NCBI GenBank assembly: GCA_907163345.1
Contig: CAJQUN010000022.1
Coordinates: 310,001-374,000, forward strand
Reading direction: 5' to 3'
DNA length: 64,000 nucleotides
Origin: Haberlea rhodopensis
Lineage: Eukaryota > Streptophyta > Magnoliopsida > Lamiales > Gesneriaceae
Positions 1 through 12,167 of the stretch are shown piece after piece (positions within the stretch are counted from its first letter, which is position 1; each line of letters starts with the position of its first letter). Position numbers and translations under genes: made by a program. Under the pieces are notes generated by a model. It was not told the origin of the DNA. It saw only the letters and a list, made by a program, of their open reading frames with translations, and did not search any database.

Positions 1-1247
1 GCTCGAGAATGTTGAGTACTATGATATGAGTAGGAACATCGTTAGAATTTGTATACGCCGTGTATACGTGTTTGAGATTGATTAATGATAGTGGCAAGGA
101 TGCACTATCCTGAACCAGCTGTGTATTTATTGGTTCGGGGATACATTTCTGTATAAATGTATCTGAATTATCCGAACGGTGGTTCGAGATTGGAGAGTTA
201 TGGGTGCATGACGCTTTCCTTGTGAGGAAAGAGGTATTGATATACCTGTTGGGAATCTTTGAGATATTTGATGAGTCGGTGCACGTGGTGTTGATGTTGA
301 GTTCACACCATTAGTCGTGGATTCGTCAATCATTATTCTCCACTGAGTGGAAGTAATTGAGTGATTGACAATCGGGTTTGGGGTTTGTGGGTATGATTGG
401 AGATACCCAAGTCGAGTGCATTGACTATGCATGTGGTGTTTTTGGTGCTCAGGCATATATATCGATATGTATATACGAATGCCATCATTTTTACGATTGT
501 TAAGTAGCGGGTTGGTGTGCCCGATTTAGTGAATCTCGGGTAAGAGATTGTGGTATCCTTGAGATTGGTAATCTCAATGGGACGATTTATTTGGAAGAAT
601 ACGTTATGAGATTTTGGTACACTCTTTTGAGAAGAGGTTGTCGTGCATTGGACTAAGGAAGCTTGTTGTTGGTTATCCTTGTGTTAGAATGATTGGTTCT
701 AAGTGTAAACAAGGGATGACCAGGATTCGAATTCGCTTGGTGTCGTTGTCGACAAAAGTGGTGAGAATGCAATTGATTTTCCTTGTATGTTCTCTTGGGA
801 TTTTGAGACTCTGTAGAGTTTTCGGTAGTGTGTTGGAACCAAGATGCGATTCCTTGTGAGTTGCCCGATCCGAGTTGCACTCCTTTGATGGAGATGGACT
901 TGGAGTGCGAAAACCGAGTTTGGGTAGGTATACTGTTGTACACTGGTGGTTTCCTTCGTAGCGATGTGTATTTGGTATCGTGGACCAAGTTGTAGAGATA
1001 TCATTGAGGCGATATCTATGTTGGAATCAGGAATGATTTGATTAGATAGCAGTTAAGGGTGACTGATTGCTTTTGGGTGGTTAACATCGAGGTATGTTAA
1101 CATCTTTTTAAGGTTGTGATGGTTTGGGATGATAACTCCATTCCATAATTTGGTGCGAGGTCGATGTCCTCGCATTTGGTGTGTCGTTCATGATTCGATA
1201 CTGCGTATGCAAAATTCGAGGACGAAATTTTATTAGTGGGGGATAAA
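1..1247 (+). mobile_element. 3' end of Ty3/gypsy element, decayed
   Basis: This stretch runs directly into a long terminal repeat at 1248. Just before it are a remnant of the usual gypsy polyprotein end (the AATTCGAGGACGAAATTTT block at 1212-1231) and a purine-rich tract (AGTGGGGGA, 1235-1243) where plus-strand synthesis would start. No continuous frame survives; short open frames on both strands look accidental. The 5' part lies outside the window. Assignment to gypsy rests on this terminal architecture, not on a readable domain. Confidence 0.6.
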
Positions 1248-3508
1248 TGTGATATCTGAAAATTATTGTGTTAATCCCGGAGTGATTATAATCCTTAATG
1301 GATATTAATTGTGGTAATTATATGATAATTATGGTGTTGAGACTCCCGGGGATTTTAATCCGCTATCGGGGTCGTCGGACCCAGAGGTTGAGATTTATTC
1401 TCATTGAGGTGTTAAACTTGGAATTGTGTTGGTAGTGGAATCTGGATTCTAGAGTACTTTGGATTGAGGTATGTGATGTAATTGAGTGAGTGGGGGATAA
1501 TTATTGAACACGCATGACTTTTAATGACTTATGGTGCGGGTATGTGATACTCAGGATTTTAGAGCCTTGGTACTTTATATACCAAGTTGACTCGGTGTTC
1601 AGTCATTGCATTTGTTTCTCTCCCTCTCCTCTCTCTCTCTCCTCTCCCAAGCCTTCCCCTTTCGCTTCCATTTTTTTTCTTCTCCCTTGAAGAGAATGGA
1701 TGGAGCTCGGTTTTGAGCTGGATTCTTGAGCAACTACTTGGGTAATCTTCTTCCCCTATTGCTTATCCTTGTTTTGATAGTATTTTTGCAAGTTTTGGTT
1801 AAATTGTTGGATATGAGTTTTAGGAATTTTGAAGAAATTGTCAAGTTGGGTTTTTAGTGTTTTTATTGGGTATTAATGGAGTATTTGGGGGTAGTAAAGG
1901 TGTTGGGGTGTTGGATTTGAGTATGGGAGTGAAAAACAACATTGAAGCTCAAGTTTTTTGGAAAATCGCAGGTCGCGATGGATAGCGGCGAAGGCGTCGA
2001 TAGATCGCGACATGACACAGTTTTTTTACGATGATGAACAGTCGCGACGATTGATCGCGAGGACTCGGCGATCAATCGCGGATGGTCTGGCAATCAGTCG
2101 CTTGTCTCGGTGATCGATCGCGGAAGAATGAATTTCGGGCAGTAGGTTCTCGCGATCGATCCAGGAAAGTGGCAATCGATCGCGGCCCCTCTTTCTTTGT
2201 TTTTCTAAATTTTGCTAAAATGTTGGGATTTTGGTATTGGGATTTGATTAGTAGATTTCTTGGCGATGTCTACATTCCAAATGGGAATCTTACACTTTAA
2301 AATGAAATGGTTTGAGTTGGACTTTAATAAGGCGAACTACTCAATTGAATAAATTGATATATCATGAACATAGAAATGGAGTGCCTTGAGTAGTATTCAT
2401 GGTTCAGTCATCATGATACGATGATGTATTTGGGGGTTGAGTACATGCTTGTGCATGTGGTTTTATGTTTATCTTTGATTGTGAGTTATTAATTGTGTAT
2501 AGTGAATAATTCACTAAATCTCGGGGCAAAGGCTAGGATTGACTCTTGCTATTGGATTATAAGGTACGTATAATGTACGAGCATAGTTTATATTATTGCC
2601 ATTGTTGAATGAGTAATATATTATTGTTGCAATGATTGGCATGCGTTACGAGTTATGTGATGCCGCTATCGAGCGAGCAATGAATATGATGTTGTCGCTA
2701 TTGAGCGAACATCGATTTTGATGCCGCCGCTGTTGAGCTTGCGAGAGGTTAGAAGGCCGCAGCTGTTGAGCGAGCGATGTGATACGGTGGCATAGGACTG
2801 TGAAAATCATTGTTGAGATATATGTGATATCTGTAAATCATAAGTGTAATGATTTAATTATATTTGATTATGGAATTGGCGGTTTGGGTATGAGTAAGGT
2901 TATTCAATGTAATGATTAACTGACTTTGAGAGTTTGATGGTTTGGTTATTGTGAGAACAGGAACAGCATGTGTGATCCCATTTGATGACGATACTATACA
3001 GGGAGTATCTTTTAAATGTACAGCTTTATATTCTATAAATTATAAATTGTTGTTATTGATATGGTGTTATTGGTATGCTCACACCATGTTGGGGTTGTTT
3101 ATGTTGGGACAGGTAGAACAGGTACAACAATGGCTCTGGAGTTGAGTTCAAGCTGTTGATTGGAAATGCTTCCAGGGCTGAGGTACCAATGACGGTATTG
3201 GACAGTATGTTTATACAGTAGATACACATTAATTATTCAATGCTCACATGTGAGCATTCTCATATGTGTATATGATTTGTATAAAAGTTGTTAGATTTCT
3301 CTTTTCATTTATGGTTGCATGCAATTAATTATGGAGTATTCCATGATGAATTGAGAACATGTTAGTGTATTATGAGGTGTATGCTCATGCTAGTGGAGTG
3401 GTATTTGTGAATTGAACATTAAGTGGATTAATGTCGAAAATTTTATAGATGGCATATACGTGGATTCTCTAATGATAAAAAACATGCACCATTATTTGTG
3501 ATATTACA
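1248..3508 (+). repeat. Long LTR of Ty3/gypsy element (3' LTR)
   Basis: It starts TGTGATATC right after the polypurine tract and most probably ends at ...GATATTACA, because an unrelated antisense Copia sequence begins at 3509. It contains a pyrimidine-rich block (about 1616-1690), a cluster of GATCGATCGC-type palindromes (1975-2190) and a degenerate minisatellite built on (C/T)GCTATTGAGCGAGC-like units (2655-2780). The same layout is seen in the gypsy LTRs at 18650 and 26315. The 3' boundary is inferred and a TSD cannot be tested because the 5' end of the element is outside the window. Confidence 0.6.
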
Positions 3509-3529
3509 CTAATAGCGGGTTAAGGTAGC

Positions 3530-3665
3530 GTGGGCTTTACATCACCAATGCTAAATACATATCCACTTGTGGATTTGGAGTCAATTGTGTTGGTTATCCA
3601 ATTTGCATCACTATATCCCTCAAGTACTTCTGGATATGTTGTATAATGTAATCCATATTCTAAGG
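3530..3665 (-). pseudogene. Copia RNase H fragment
   Basis: Read on the minus strand this encodes a Copia RNase H start: a conserved YPEVLEGYSDANW block followed by a KSTSGYVFSIG block. The aspartate in SDANW is one of the catalytic acidic residues in this family. The frame breaks soon after. It lies at the far left of the antisense Copia remnant, which fits the 3' end of its pol gene. Confidence 0.65.
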
Positions 3666-5711
3666 TGTTTCTTAATAATTTAAGTACCCTTATTAATGCA
3701 TTCCAATGGTTATTACTTGGATTACTCGTAAATCAGCTTAACTTATTAACCACACAAGCTATATCCGAGTAGAATTAATTATATACATGAGACTTCCAAT
3801 AATTATTGAATATTTTAATTGTGACACTAGTTCACCTTGATTTTTACTTAAGTACACACTTAAGTCCATCGATGTCTTTACTGGGAAGTGTCATACACAT
3901 TAAATTTTCTCAAGACTGTCTCAACTAGTGAGATTGAGATAGGACAACTGCCTGAGGTGTCCTAGAGATTGTAATCCCCAAAATGAGCAATGCATATATC
4001 ATTCATATCAAAATCTCTTGTCAACATTTTCTTTGTCTCAACAATCACTTCTTGACAACTTCTCATTATTAGCATGTTCAAGATAAAGGCATATACCAAA
4101 GAATCTCATGTGTCTTTGATATACACGCACTTGTCACACTCGTTAATTTTAAAGCTATTTGACAACATAATATTGTCAAACTTTCTATGCCATTGTTTAG
4201 GCGCTTGTTTCAGCCCATGTAATGAATTAATGAGTTTACACAATTTCCTTTCTTGTCAAGGACAATAGAACTCTCAAGATGTTCCATATAAATTTCTTCT
4301 TCAAAATCACAATTTAAGAATGTTGTTTTAAATCCATTTGATATATCTCAAGGTTATGCAAGGCGCCAACAACAACGAGTACATGAATGGATGTTATCCT
4401 CGCCACTAGTGAGTAAGTGTCGAAGAAATCAAGGCCTTCTATTTGTTTGAATCATGTTGCCAACAATCAAGCCTTGTACTTTTCGATTGTTCCATTACAT
4501 TTTATTTTTAGAATTCATTTACACCCCAATGGTTTTGGTACCCAGTGGAGTGTTAACTAATTCTCAAGTATGATTTTGCATAATGTAATATATTTCCACG
4601 TTGATGACATGTTTACAATAAGGAGATTCGGGACATGACAATGCACTTTTCAATGTCTTTGGTTCATTTCCCAACATGTAAGTTTGAAATCTGGAACAAA
4701 CGAATTTGTTTTCTAGCCCTTTTGGTGCATCTAGATTCCTCGGTTCTATCGAACCTTCATTTGCAATTTCATGTGTTCATTTGTTCGAATTTTCTTCTTT
4801 CCTTTCTTTTCTAGGAAAGATATTTTCAAAGAAGACAATATTACTTGATTTGATTGTCATTCCTGCATTCATCTTAGGAATTTTCGATTTGTGTACAGTA
4901 AATTGATAAGCACTACTATTGTGTGCATATCTTATGAAATGGCAATCGACCAATTCTGGTCCTATCTTTACTTGCTTTGGTTTTGGTGTTTCTATTTTAG
5001 CCAAACAGCCCCGCACTTTGAGATATTTGTAGGAAGGTTTATGTCAGTTCCACATCTCATAAGGCGTTTTGTCATATTTCTTGTGGGGTATTTTATTAAG
5101 AATGTGGTTTGCAGATAATATGATTTCCCCCCACAAATTGTCAGGTAAGCCTGAATTTATCAACAAAACGTTCATTATTTTCTTTTAGAGTCTGATTCTT
5201 TCTTTCGGTGACTCCATTAGATTGAGGTGATTATGGGTAGCAGTTTGATATATAATGCCAAATTTTGAATAAAATTCATCAAATGGTGCACCATATTATC
5301 CTCATTTTCACTTCTAATATTCTTTATTCGCTTGTCAAGTTGATTTTTAACCCCATTCTTATAGTTCATAAAAGTCTTGTTTTTCAAAAGATATACATAG
5401 CAATATCTTGTGTAACCATCGATAAACGTTACAAAGTATTTTTCACTCCTCTAGTTTACACAAACTTTAATAGATCCGAATGAATTAATTCTAGAGGAGT
5501 TGTAGTTCTTTCCACTGAATGAAACAGTGTCTTGGTTGTTTTTTGCTTCAACACAAACTTCACATTTTTGTGTTAGATCAATTTGGAACTACGTAATAAA
5601 TTCAAATTCTGTAAACGTCGAATAATATAAAATTACACGTCCTAAACGAACATGCCAAATATTGAACACTCGATCAAGTAAGTAGAATCATTTATTTTAT
5701 TACTTTCAAAT

Positions 5712-5900
5712 TTACGGTGAACCGCCATTACATTCATTTGAAGTGGCTATTATCAAGATTTTATTGGAATAAAAAACAAGTCTAAAACCACTTTTGACCA
5801 ACAACGACCCCACAACTAAGTTCTTCAGGATGTCTGGTACATGGGTTACATCCATTAGAGTCACTTCAGTGCCCGACGTTATCTTAAGACAACCTTTCAA
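5712..5900 (-). pseudogene. Copia GAG-pre-integrase fragment
   Basis: A 62-codon open frame carries the typical block between protease and integrase, with VTLMDVTHVPDILKNLVVGS followed by SGFRLVFYSNK. In intact Copia elements this region precedes the HHCC zinc-binding segment of integrase. No start or catalytic site is present; it is a surviving piece of a dead polyprotein. Confidence 0.7.
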
Positions 5901-6124
5901 AGTCCTACAATTTTAGAGGTAGAAGAGTTGCAAATGTATAATTTTCTCTGAAATTGGTGTGTATGTTGAGAACATTTCGTTGTCGGAACATATGTGACTT
6001 GTAGCTCTCGTATCAACTCACCATTGATTTGGATTGTCAACCAAGTTTGTTTCAAATATCACATCGGTCAAGTCAAGTTCTGACATGTCAATTGGCACGG
6101 ACTTGTCTTGAGTCAAGTTCACTT

Positions 6125-6195
6125 GGTTTTTCTTCGAGCGCCTACAATCATTTGCTTTGTGATTTGTTTTCCCACAATTAAAGCAATTTCCTTTG
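6125..6195 (-). pseudogene. Copia gag CCHC zinc-knuckle fragment
   Basis: The minus strand encodes CFNCGKTNHKANDC, a perfect CX2CX4HX4C nucleocapsid knuckle followed by basic residues. This motif binds retroelement RNA in the gag particle. It sits between the gag remnants to the right (6300-7000) and the pre-integrase remnant to the left, so the order fits an antisense Copia element. Confidence 0.75.
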
Positions 6196-7289
6196 AACCT
6201 TTAAGAGTTCCTTTGTTGTTGGCAATCCAGTTTTTCATTTCCTTTCCATGATTGTTTGATTCCACAATAATGGCTCTTACATTCATCTTATTCATATTGA
6301 TTTCCGACTTCCAATTATCTTCCTTAGTCGAACAATCAAGTCGTCAAGTCTCATTTCTTCCACTTTGTGTTTTCAAATAATTTTTGAATTCTTTCCACAT
6401 CGGATGAAGTTTCTCTATCAAGGCCGCAGCTTGGAAGGACTCACTTAGACTCATTCATCCACAGTGAATCTTGTGCAAAAAGTACTTAAAGTTCTTGCAC
6501 TTGATTCGCTATGGTTTCGAGTCTACTATTTGGAAATCTAAGAAGCGCCCAACGATGAATTTCTTAAGGCCGTCATCTTTCGCCTTTACATTTAGTTTCA
6601 AGCATATTCCACAATTTTACGGTTCGGACTTGACAATACACTTTGTAAAATGCATCATCAAGTTCATTCAAAATGTAATTCTTGCGTAGGAAGTCGCTTT
6701 GTTTCCATGCTTCTACATGAGTCCTCACTCGGGGACCATTTCATCTCCTTCAAAGGTAGGATGATCGTCTTTCAGAATCTTTTACCAAATGCAAAGTAGT
6801 AAGATCGAAAATCATTTTCTGTTGTCATCTCTTGAAGTCTACGCCAGTGAATTTTGTAGGCTTTTCTCATTGTGTCGCAAGAACATGAGTGGATGTGGAT
6901 GTCATCTTTCACAACTAAAAATCATCTTAAAATTGTTGTTTACGGGGTGCGCTTGCGTTGTTCTTCGTCGTTGATTCAGCAGTGTTGAAAAGTATGACAG
7001 TAACAATATGAAGTTGAGGAGTGTTGGACAATTTATCTTTAAGAAGATTTTGCACCGCTCATGGCACTTACGAAATCCGGCAATCTGCTCGCAATATACA
7101 CAGACAACTTGTGATAATAGCACACCAAATCACAAGTTCCACAACCACAAATTATGTGAACTCTCTTCCTTTTAGGACAAGATGTGATAATGATGCAGAA
7201 TGCACTTTTGATCTTTCTTTTTCTCACAATATATTGTGTATAATTTCGAAAATCATGTGTTTTTAATTCAATTGGGATGTTATATTTAT

Positions 7290-8290
7290 ATAAATCCAAG
7301 AGATATCATCAATAGACACCGTCACCTGGAATTTTGGTAGGGTATCTTTCAAAGTGAACAATAACTCTCCCCACCGCGATGAGCTGTCCTGAAAAGAAAA
7401 TGGGTTAGAAGGGGGCCGGAGAGGATTCTCTTGCGGAGCCCCTCTGATGCTAAAGTCAGTAGGGAAAAAAGGTACCAAAACAAACGTAAATGAAAATGGT
7501 GAAAGATAATATTTGAATGAATCAATTTCAGGATACAAACCTGATATATATATACACACCTAGTCACGCTATCAGAAAAGTACTTTTGTGACGACTTGTA
7601 GGGGTGACAGGGATTCACTGATCGTGGTCCCAGAGGTTGGGACCATCGACATATACTGTTTAAGTTGTACGACGTGCATCTTTTAGGATCTTGTTCGTAC
7701 TGAGGGATATTATTCTCGTACTTAGATGTATCGGGTCGCTATCTAATTGGCTGATTTACAAGTGCGGTCCACCTCTGCCACGAATCGGACTTTTACCTCG
7801 GATGAGCCTATCACGGGGGACCACTCTAGGGGCTTAAGGTTGTCACAAGGGATCAAACCACTAGGCTACATATGCAGCTCAGCTTGGTTACAATCCTGGT
7901 CACGCCCGTGTTCTCTATAGCCTAGCCATGGAGAACTAACACCCGTCTCAGCTGAGCCTGATAATATCGGTGGGTCGGCGGCGATTCCACGCTCCGAGCT
8001 GAGGTCTTGAGGCAAGACGTGACATGCCGAGTTGAGATATTGATATGAGATTGGAGATGTGTCGAGCCGAGGTGTATTGGAATGGGCAAGCATTTAGAGC
8101 AGCTCCAACATGGGTTATCGTGTGCTAGTTCATCATTTATTGACAACCAATGGAGGTGTTTGGAGCTTTCTACCCAAGCTCGGCCCATTACCAATCTGAT
8201 CCGGAGGGCCGAGCCCAAATTTTGAGTGGTCGGGTCAGTTGAAGTAATACATAGTTCGGGTCGAGTCCGTATTGGGGTCCCAACAAGGGT
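7290..8290. repeat. LTR-like remnant (gypsy, uncertain type)
   Basis: The segment contains the CCCCTCTGATGCTAAAGTCAG block that resembles CCCCTCTGACGCTCAAGTCA in the paired repeats at 35053 and 36805, in a similar setting (GAACC-rich, then AT-rich with TATA-like runs). It also has a repeated GGGCCGAGCCC-like end. No coding frame or clean TG...CA ends could be placed. Treat it as a related but diverged LTR-like sequence. Confidence 0.35.
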
Positions 8291-9377
8291 ATTAGACACC
8301 ATTTGGAAGCATCAATCCATGAAAAAACATGCGAAGAGATACAACATTTCAAAAGGCCTACACATGCGGCGATCAATCGTCGTGCTCTCCCAAAAATTCT
8401 GTCTGTGGCAATCGATCGACGCCTCCAGTTTTTTTCGTCCACGGATCGCTGCCAATGTGTGGCAATCGATCGCTGCCTCCAAAATTTTGGCCCTTTTATT
8501 TTCAGGTTTTTCGATGCTTATTTTCAATTCATTAAGCAAATTTCAACAAAACATCTATTATATGGTCCATTTTTAAAATTTACCCATACTTTTAAAGTTG
8601 AGAAATTCAGAAGTGAGGATGCTCAGCAACTCCTACGTGACTGTCCAAGTGATAGTCGGGCCAGGAAGCTCAACAATTCAAACACCGTAGCCTAAACGTC
8701 CGAAGACTCAGAAGTTTGCAGAACAAAATCTCAACTAATGAAGATAGAATATAGCCCAAATTCATACATTTAAGAAGGCAATTTGAAGTACAAGGTAGTA
8801 TTTGAAATAGAATCGTGTGATCCCAATTTCGTATTCATTTTTACTTGTTAACTATCTCAAGTATATTATATTGTGATCCACAACAGACACCTACATCTAC
8901 AACTCGAGGATTTTGGTACTGGGATGTCACAATTGTACTATCCAATGCACAGGAGATCGATTTATATACATATTATACTCACACATTTTTCTAGATATAT
9001 TATGATATTGTTAGAACTATTGTTGCTGTAGAACAATTTTCATGAATTTAATATAAAAATTATTCTGACAATAACATTTCACAACGAATATGTTTGACAT
9101 GATATACTCATGACTCACATAAATGTTCATGAGTATTACGGGATAAGTGGATGCTATCCCAGTAGCACTTTCCTATAGGGTGTATCCACATTACGTTGAG
9201 AATATTTTATATAGAATATTCTCAATGTATGGTTTGATCTACCTCTAAGAACAATATCCTTAGGGGTAGCATCCAACCACATACATTTAAGGGTAGTGTC
9301 AAAATCACTTGTATTATGTGTATCAACATATTCAATACGATCAATGTTATTTGTATTTCATTTATGTTACACACAAC
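8290..9377. repeat. Tandem duplication, copy 1 (1.08-kb unit)
   Basis: The unit starts near CATTTGGAAGCATC (8302) and ends in GTATTTCATTTATGTTACAC; the same sequence repeats from 9378. Its first 260 bp resemble the first part of a Copia LTR in minus orientation (ending TTTCAACA at 8554) and carry GATCGATCG-type palindromes (8358-8480). A later block CTCGAGGATTTTGGTACTGGGATGTCACA (8904-8932) resembles a gypsy LTR end read on the minus strand. Copy 1 holds about 70 bp (near 8575-8645) missing from copy 2. Confidence 0.75.
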
Positions 9378-11185
9378 CCATTTGAAAGCATCAATTCATG
9401 AAAAAATGTAGCTGCATGCGAAGAGATGCAACATTTCAAAAGGCCTGCACATGCGGCGATCGATCGCCGCGCTCTCACAAAAATTTTGTCTGCGGTGATC
9501 GATTGTTGCCTCCAGGCTTTTTCGTCCATGGATCGCTGCCAATGTGTGGCGATCGATCGATGCCTCCAAAGTTTTAGCCCTTCTATTTTTCGGTTTTTCA
9601 ATGCTTACTTTCAATTCATTAAGCAAATTCCAACAAAACATCTATTATATGGGTCCAAGTGATATTCGGGCGAGGAAGCTCAACAATCCAAACACGGTAG
9701 CCTAAACGTCCAAAGACTCAGAAGCTTGCAGAACAAAATCTCAACTAATGAAAGATAGAATATAGCCCAAATTCAAACATTCTGAACTAAGAAGGCAATT
9801 TGAAGTACAAGGCAGTATTTGAAATAGAATCGTGTGATCCCAATTTCATATTCTCATTTTTACTTGTTAACTATCTCAAATATATTATATTGTGATCCAC
9901 AAGACACACCTACATCTACAACTCGAGGATTTTGGTACTGGGATGTCACAATTCTGCTATCCAATGGACATGAGGCCGATTTATATATCATATTACATGC
10001 ATACATTTTTCCAGATATATCATTATAGATGTCAAACGGGCCGTGCCGACCCGGCATGACCCACAAATCCGTGTCGCACGGCACTGTTCCGTGCGGGGCC
10101 GACACGGCCCGCTACCGAGACGGGCCGTGCCAGGCACGACCCATCTCGATTTTTACCTGGCCCGACACAGCCCAAAGGCCCGTTGCCTGTGGGCCGTGCC
10201 GTGCTGGCACGGCCCAAATCAATTTTTTTTTTCATTTTTTTTATTTTTAATTTTGTTTAATTTTATGAACAAATTGAGAGTATAGTGTCTCAAGTATAAA
10301 GAGCTTAGAGATTAGGAGGATAAAATGTTTCATCAACACACATATATATAACAACAAAAAAAAAGTTTTTTTTTTTGAAAAAAAGCCGTTCAACGGCACC
10401 TTTTTTGACCGTTGGTCGTGGCGATCGATCGTCATTTTTGTGGCGATCGATCGCCAACCCCGTATATTAGCATACTGCCTCTAGGTGATCGATCGTCATT
10501 TATGTGGCGGTCGATCGCCAAGCCCGTGCATAGCCTACTGCCTCTAGCGATCGATCGTCACATAATTGGCAATTGATCGCTGGTTAAAAAAAAAGGAGTA
10601 AACAGTGTCGTGTCGTGCCAGCCAACGGGCTGGCATCCCTTGGCCCGACACGGCCCATGTTCCGGGCCGTGCTTGGCACGGCACGACACTGTAGCAATAC
10701 GGGTCGTGCCGTGCCGCTCTGCGTCGTGTCATGCCCGTGCCGTGCCTCGTGCCATCCGCTCCGTTTGACATCTCTATATATCATGATATTGCCAGAACTA
10801 TTGTTGCTGTCAGAGCAATTTTCATCTATTTACATAGAAATTGTTCTGACAATAATATTTCCTTTTCACATGATTAGTAGTTAAATACAAGTATTTTACA
10901 ATGAATATGTTTGACATGATATACGCATGACTCATATAAATGCATGTGTATTATGGGATGGGTAGATGCTATCCAAGTACCTAGAGTGTATCTACTTTAC
11001 ATTGAGATTATTTCATTTAGAATATTCCTAATGTATCGTTTGATATATCTTTAAGGACAGTGCCCTTAAAAAGACCATCCAACCACATATTCTTTGATGC
11101 GGCATCAAACTCAATTATATTATGTGTATCGACATATTCATTACGGTCGATGTTATTTGTATTTCATTTATGTACACAACCCTTT
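9378..11185. repeat. Tandem duplication, copy 2, interrupted by hAT element
   Basis: It matches 8302-9377 along nearly its whole length with scattered substitutions. The copy is longer only because a 753-bp hAT derivative plus its 8-bp TSD sits at 10024-10784. Without the insertion the unit is about 1.05 kb. Copy 1 shows the matching site without the insertion, which confirms the insertion boundaries and shows it came after the duplication or hit only one copy. Confidence 0.8.
10024..10776 (-). mobile_element. Non-autonomous hAT element (deletion derivative)
   Basis: Terminal inverted repeats TATAGATGTCAAACGG (left) and the complement of TAGAGATGTCAAACGG (right) are flanked by a perfect 8-bp TSD, TATATCAT, at 10016-10023 and 10777-10784. 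Eight-bp duplications and this terminal form are typical of hAT. The ends are rich in GGGCCGTGCC-type subterminal repeats, and the middle holds GGCGATCGATCGCC palindromes. Read on the minus strand it closely follows the ends of the larger hAT element at 55151-56920 but lacks all transposase sequence. Confidence 0.9.
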
Positions 11186-11581
11186 TTGTATAAAAAAAAA
11201 AGAGCATACGACATTAAATAGCTTAAGCACATTATATGAAACCCTAAGACATAATAATTTTATTAAAATTTGGGGCCTGGAAAAATGATTATTAGGCATG
11301 TGACTGCGGAATAAAGAGGCAAGCCAAATGGAAGAAATACTACCGTCAATGTGTCACACATATGGAAAAGTCTGTTCCTTCCCCACAAAAAACGACATGC
11401 AGCATGTCACGTGGAGCCTTGACAGGAAAACTCATTTTATTGTTGTCCTATTGCATGTGCATTTCCCCCCAAATTATCGGAAAATTTTATGCTACTCCAT
11501 GATTGTTTTGGATGGGTACATCAGCTTTCGGGCTGATGTAATAGCTTGCATATCATACAATCCAAGTGACAATATTAGGCA

Positions 11582-12167
11582 TGGTGCTACCTTGTTCCGT
11601 GTAAGGTTTCTTTCTTTGTGTGGAGATTACTGCAAAACAGGTTACCTACCAGATTAAACTTAGCAAGGAGAAAGTTAATTGATATTAATCGTGAACTGTT
11701 GTGTGCTTTTTGCAATAAGAAGGATGAAGATTTATCGCACTTATTATTGAACTGCAAGTTCTCAAAAGCTATTTGGGACAATTGCAACCATTGGCTATCC
11801 ATTTTCGTTATAGGATCAAACAATATGGGGGATCATCTTGTCAATAATCTTAATTCCATGCCTTCGTCACATCTTTCCCATGTTTGGTTAGCTATTTGGC
11901 AATGTATTGCTTGGTATATTTGGAACTTTAGGAACAATTTAATTTTTCGTCATTGTATTGTTAATGTAGAAAGAGTCATTGAGAATATTAAAGTTAGGTT
12001 GTGGATTTGGTTTAAAGAGTTGGGATCTGTGTTAGTCGGTTATTCGGTTAATGACTGGTTTAGTCAACCTCGTACTTGTCTTGGGTTGAATTTTTTTTCC
12101 TTTTTTAATATATTTGAGTACTCTTGTACTCTTTTTTCAAATAAATTTTTGTCTTAACAAAAAAAAA
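11582..12167 (+). mobile_element. 5'-truncated L1-type LINE with RT zinc-binding domain
   Basis: One open frame runs from the insertion point (11582) to a stop at 12155-12157 and encodes the C-terminal end of a plant LINE reverse-transcriptase polyprotein. It has FVWRLLQNRLPTRLNLARR followed by CAFCNKKDEDLSHLLLNC, the zinc-binding (zf-RVT) region, then a Trp-rich tail (WLAIWQCIAWYIWNFRNN). The endonuclease and catalytic RT domains are absent. A short A-run ends the element at 12167. A 13-bp TSD, ACAATATTAGGCA at 11569-11581 and ACAATATTAGACA at 12168-12180, brackets it. This is the classic product of truncated target-primed insertion. Confidence 0.9.

Larger units (their letters stand above)
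3509..7290 (-). mobile_element. Decayed Copia retrotransposon, antisense
   Basis: On the minus strand the order from right to left is gag, zinc knuckle, protease/pre-integrase, integrase, RT and RNase H, as in Copia. The clearest pieces are RNase H near 3530-3660 (with an SDANW motif), pre-integrase at 5712-5900 and the gag zinc knuckle near 6130-6190. Many stops and frameshifts are present and no domain is complete. The left side is cut by the gypsy LTR ending at about 3508; the right side probably includes its 5' LTR (about 7000-7290) but I could not fix the edge. Confidence 0.7.

Noticed and set aside
1..1247. Short open frames (109, 111, 101 and 81 codons) near the left edge
   Set aside because: They overlap on both strands in decayed gypsy sequence and match no domain I recognise.
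8303..8695. 130-codon frame across the palindrome region
   Set aside because: Lies in an LTR-like repeat; the duplicate at 9426 does not preserve the frame.
10029..10285. Frames rich in Arg, Pro and Gly near 10.0-10.3 kb and 10.5-10.8 kb
   Set aside because: They read the GC-rich subterminal repeats of a hAT element.
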